64,000 nucleotides of DNA. Source: JBHJGP01 sp050331695. GTDB taxonomy: Bacteria > Pseudomonadota > Alphaproteobacteria > Geminicoccales > Geminicoccaceae. The stretch spans positions 124,001 to 188,000 of the forward strand of contig JBHJGP010000001.1 in assembly GCA_050331695.1 (NCBI GenBank), written 5' to 3'. Both the position numbers and the translations under genes were made by a program. Shown one piece after another: positions 61,903 to 64,000 of the stretch (within the stretch, counting starts at the first letter, position 1; each line of letters begins with the position of its first letter). The notes under the pieces are model-generated. The model saw only the letters and a program-made list of their open reading frames with translations. It did no database searches and had not been told where the DNA came from.

Positions 61903-63678
61903 TCAGTTGGATGCGAACTGGTCGGCCAGCTTGAACACCCACATCGAACCGCCCTGGTTCAGATATTTCACGGTCTTGGCGACCTCACCGCCCCAGAGCG
62001 GCACAGCGCCACCCCAACCCGACGCGATGGCAATGTATTGAACGCCATCCTGGTCCCAGGTAACGGGCTGACCCACGATCCCCGAACCGGTCTGGAATGA
62101 CCAGAGCTCTTCACCGCTCTCGCTGTCAAAGGCCTTGAAGTGACCCTCAGGCGTCCCGGTGAAGACAAGCCCGCCGGCCGTGGTCATCACACCACCCCAA
62201 AGCGGCGCATCGTTTTTATATTCCCACTTGATCTCGCCGGTCGCCGGATCGATGGCCTTGAGCGAACCGATATAGTCCTCGAACAACGGCTTGATGGTGA
62301 AGCCGGCGCCGAGATACGCCGCGCCCTTTTTGTAGGTGATGGGTTCGTTCCAGAGGTCCATGCCCCACTCGTTGGACGGCACGTAGAAGAGGCCGGTGTC
62401 CTGGGCGTAGGCCATGGGCATCCAGTTCTTACCGCCAAGGAAGGAGGGCACGGCGAAGACGACCTCGCCCTTCTTGCCGTCCGCGGCTTCGCTCGGATCG
62501 CCGGGCCGGTTGTTCTCGACGAAATTGGGCCGGCCGGTTTCGAGATCAATGCCGTCAGCCCAGGAGATGTTCTGGACGAACGGGGTCGCGCTGACCAGTT
62601 CGCCGCCCTCGGCCTTGAGCACGTAGAAGTAGCCGTTGCGGTCGGCGGTCGCCAGATGACGCTCGCCATCCATGTCGAAGACGACCACCTCATTGACGCC
62701 GTCATAGTCCCAGCCTTCGCGCGGCGTGGTCTGGTAGTGCCACTTGATCTCTCCGGTGTTCGGATCGAGCCCGATCCGGGACGCGGCGTAGAGATTGTCG
62801 CCGGAGTTATCGTCGAGCGGCTCGCCGGCGTCGCGCAGGTAGCTGTTCCAGGGCGCCGGATTGCCGGCACCGAAGATGATGGTGTCGGTGGCAGCGTCAT
62901 AGGAGCCGCCGAGCCAGGTGGCGCCGCCACCCGTCTGCCACATGTCGCCGGGCCAGGTCGCGTTGAGCTCGCCGGTCATGGTCGATTCCTCGCCCAAGAG
63001 CTCACCCATATGGCCCTCGATAACCGGCCGGCGCCAGACCAGCTCGCCATTTTCGGCGTTGCGCGCCTCGACCGCGCCGACGATGCCGAACTCGCCGCCG
63101 GAATTGCCGGTCACGACCAAGGGACCATGCTCGGAATCGACGATCATCGGCGCGGCGGTGTAGGAGTAACCAGCCTTGTAGTCGCCAATCTTCTTGCGCC
63201 AGACGACGTCACCGGTCTTGGCGTCAAGTGCCATGATCCGGGCGTCCAGTGTGCCGAAATAGACCTTGTCGCCGAGGATGGCGGCGCCGCGGTTGACCAC
63301 GTCGCAGCAGGGCAAAATGCCTTCCGGCAGGCGGGCGTCATACTGCCAGAGCTCTTCACCGGTGGCCGCGTCCACAGCGTATAGCCGCGAGTAGGAGCCA
63401 GTGATGTACATCACCCCGTCATAGATCAGCGGCTGGGTCTCCTGGCCGCGCTGCTTTTCGCCCCCGAACGAGAAGGCCCAGGCCGGTACCAGCTTTTTGA
63501 CATTGTCACGGTTGACGATGTCGAGCGGGCTATAGCGCTGCAAATCGCGGCCCATGCCGTTGGTCACGATCTGATCGGTGGTCGCCTGGTCATTGGCGAT
63601 CATGTCCATCGTGACTTCGGCTTGGGCCGCGCTGGATGCGATGGCAATGGCAGCCACGCCGTAGATCAGTTGTTTCAT
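61903..63678 (-). CDS. PQQ-dependent alcohol dehydrogenase, lanthanide type
   Basis: The 591-residue quinoprotein has a signal peptide (MKQLIYGVAAIAIASSAAQA), eight-bladed propeller repeats, the vicinal disulfide LPCCDVVNRG, the metal-binding GAGNPAPWN Asn and the catalytic region GWDYDGVN (62692-62712). The Asp two residues after the catalytic Asp is the extra ligand found in XoxF and PedH enzymes that use rare-earth ions; calcium enzymes have Ala or Ser there. The PCCDVVNRG context is closer to PedH/ExaA ethanol dehydrogenases than to XoxF. GGAGG precedes ATG 63678. Confidence 0.92.
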   Translation of the reverse strand: MKQLIYGVAAIAIASSAAQAEVTMDMIANDQATTDQIVTNGMGRDLQRYSPLDIVNRDNVKKLVPAWAFSFGGEKQRGQETQPLIYDGVMYITGSYSRLYAVDAATGEELWQYDARLPEGILPCCDVVNRGAAILGDKVYFGTLDARIMALDAKTGDVVWRKKIGDYKAGYSYTAAPMIVDSEHGPLVVTGNSGGEFGIVGAVEARNAENGELVWRRPVIEGHMGELLGEESTMTGELNATWPGDMWQTGGGATWLGGSYDAATDTIIFGAGNPAPWNSYLRDAGEPLDDNSGDNLYAASRIGLDPNTGEIKWHYQTTPREGWDYDGVNEVVVFDMDGERHLATADRNGYFYVLKAEGGELVSATPFVQNISWADGIDLETGRPNFVENNRPGDPSEAADGKKGEVVFAVPSFLGGKNWMPMAYAQDTGLFYVPSNEWGMDLWNEPITYKKGAAYLGAGFTIKPLFEDYIGSLKAIDPATGEIKWEYKNDAPLWGGVMTTAGGLVFTGTPEGHFKAFDSESGEELWSFQTGSGIVGQPVTWDQDGVQYIAIASGWGGAVPLWGGEVAKTVKYLNQGGSMWVFKLADQFASN

Positions 63679-63837
63679 ATTCAACCTCCACTGGGCCGTC
63701 TCTATGACGGCGTTCTTGTCAACCGCTCTAACGGGTATCATACGGATATGAGTTGGGCGTAACACATGTCTTTCAGTACAACAAAGTGCGCAGTGCCTAT
63801 TGCGTCGATTGGACGTCTTGCACCGATTTTTCGCGCA

Positions 63838-64000
63838 TTAGTCGACGGCGACCGGAACAGGCTGCACCGGCTCCAGCTCAAACCCGGCATCCAGCCAGCC
63901 GTCGGTTCCTTCCCGAAACCAAAGCACGTTTCGGTAGCCGTAAGACTGGGCTCTTTGGGCGGCGTTCCAGCTCATCCAGCAATCGGCCACGCAGAAAATG
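63838..64000 (-). CDS. PQQ-associated CxxDCW rhodanese-like protein (5' end outside window)
   Basis: The visible last 53 codons read IFCVADCWMSWNAAQRA, then GYRNVLWFREGTDGWLDAG and a Pro/Val-rich end, matching the small rhodanese-fold protein that accompanies PQQ alcohol oxidation loci (PQQ-dependent catabolism-associated CXXCW family). The N-terminal signal region is beyond position 64000. It lies upstream of the dehydrogenase on the same strand with a 159-bp gap. Confidence 0.82.
   Translation of the reverse strand, partial: IFCVADCWMSWNAAQRAQSYGYRNVLWFREGTDGWLDAGFELEPVQPVPVAVD

Overview
The window is 64 kb of dense, GC-rich bacterial chromosome: short intergenic gaps, many ATGA/TGATG overlaps, and frequent GTG/TTG starts. 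Protein content (alphaproteobacterial-style family 4 uracil-DNA glycosylase, MoaB, PuuE, rpsD, cimA, form II CoxL) points to an alphaproteobacterium, probably Rhodospirillales-like; genus cannot be fixed from sequence alone. I see no prophage, insertion sequence, CRISPR array or replication origin. Two tRNA genes are present (Gln-TTG, Arg-ACG).

Layout. 0-5.5 kb: partial Fpg/Nei glycosylase, an alpha/beta hydrolase-OsmC fusion, a divergent PEP-carboxylase homologue, a GYD protein. 5.5-6.6 kb: a gene-poor stretch with palindromes, a perfect 16-bp inverted repeat and a terminator. 6.6-14.7 kb: anmK, tRNA-Gln, a SAM-hydroxide adenosyltransferase/ispE/TPR-lipoprotein operon, uracil-DNA glycosylase, lytic transglycosylase, moaB. 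14.8-22.5 kb: a form II carbon monoxide dehydrogenase operon (coxGSLM) running into a NosP-like FIST gas sensor, a NahK-like hybrid kinase and a convergent LuxR-type regulator. 22.6-28.4 kb: a deacylase, a single-domain response regulator, hemW broken by an in-frame amber codon, and a Spy-like periplasmic protein divergent from an OmpR/EnvZ-like pair. 28.4-33.4 kb: acylphosphatase and glycogen genes glgC-glgA-glgX. 33.4-36.8 kb: a coupled hydratase/CoA-transferase pair resembling Meh and Mct of the 3-hydroxypropionate bicycle, then puuE.

36.8-42.7 kb is a thiamine salvage operon behind a TPP riboswitch (thiM-thiE-thiD, an orphan TRAP binding protein, tenA, thiX, thiY). 42.8-44.7 kb holds rpsD, whose promoter region has been duplicated 636 bp upstream on either side of a glyoxalase-like gene, followed by an AT-richer cupin gene. 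44.8-48.5 kb: cysS-cimA-trmJ. 48.6-53.2 kb: exopolysaccharide genes (ligase, Wzc-like kinase, two unknowns). 53.3-58.1 kb: nadE, LysR regulator, crcB with a start-codon hairpin, tRNA-Arg, a glutathione S-transferase broken by an in-frame opal codon, DUF302. 58.3-64 kb: a PQQ alcohol-oxidation locus (kinase-like protein, NosR-like membrane flavo-Fe/S protein, SEL1 protein, PQQ dehydrogenase with the Asp-x-Asp lanthanide signature, CxxDCW rhodanese-like protein).

The strongest leads are the orphan TRAP receptor inside the thiamine operon, the coxGSLM-NosP-NahK arrangement, the degenerate PEPC homologue, the duplicated rpsD promoter, the lanthanide-type PQQ locus with its NosR-like partner, and two genes each interrupted by one nonsense codon that a single substitution would explain. 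Lengths and motifs were read by eye; no database search was run.
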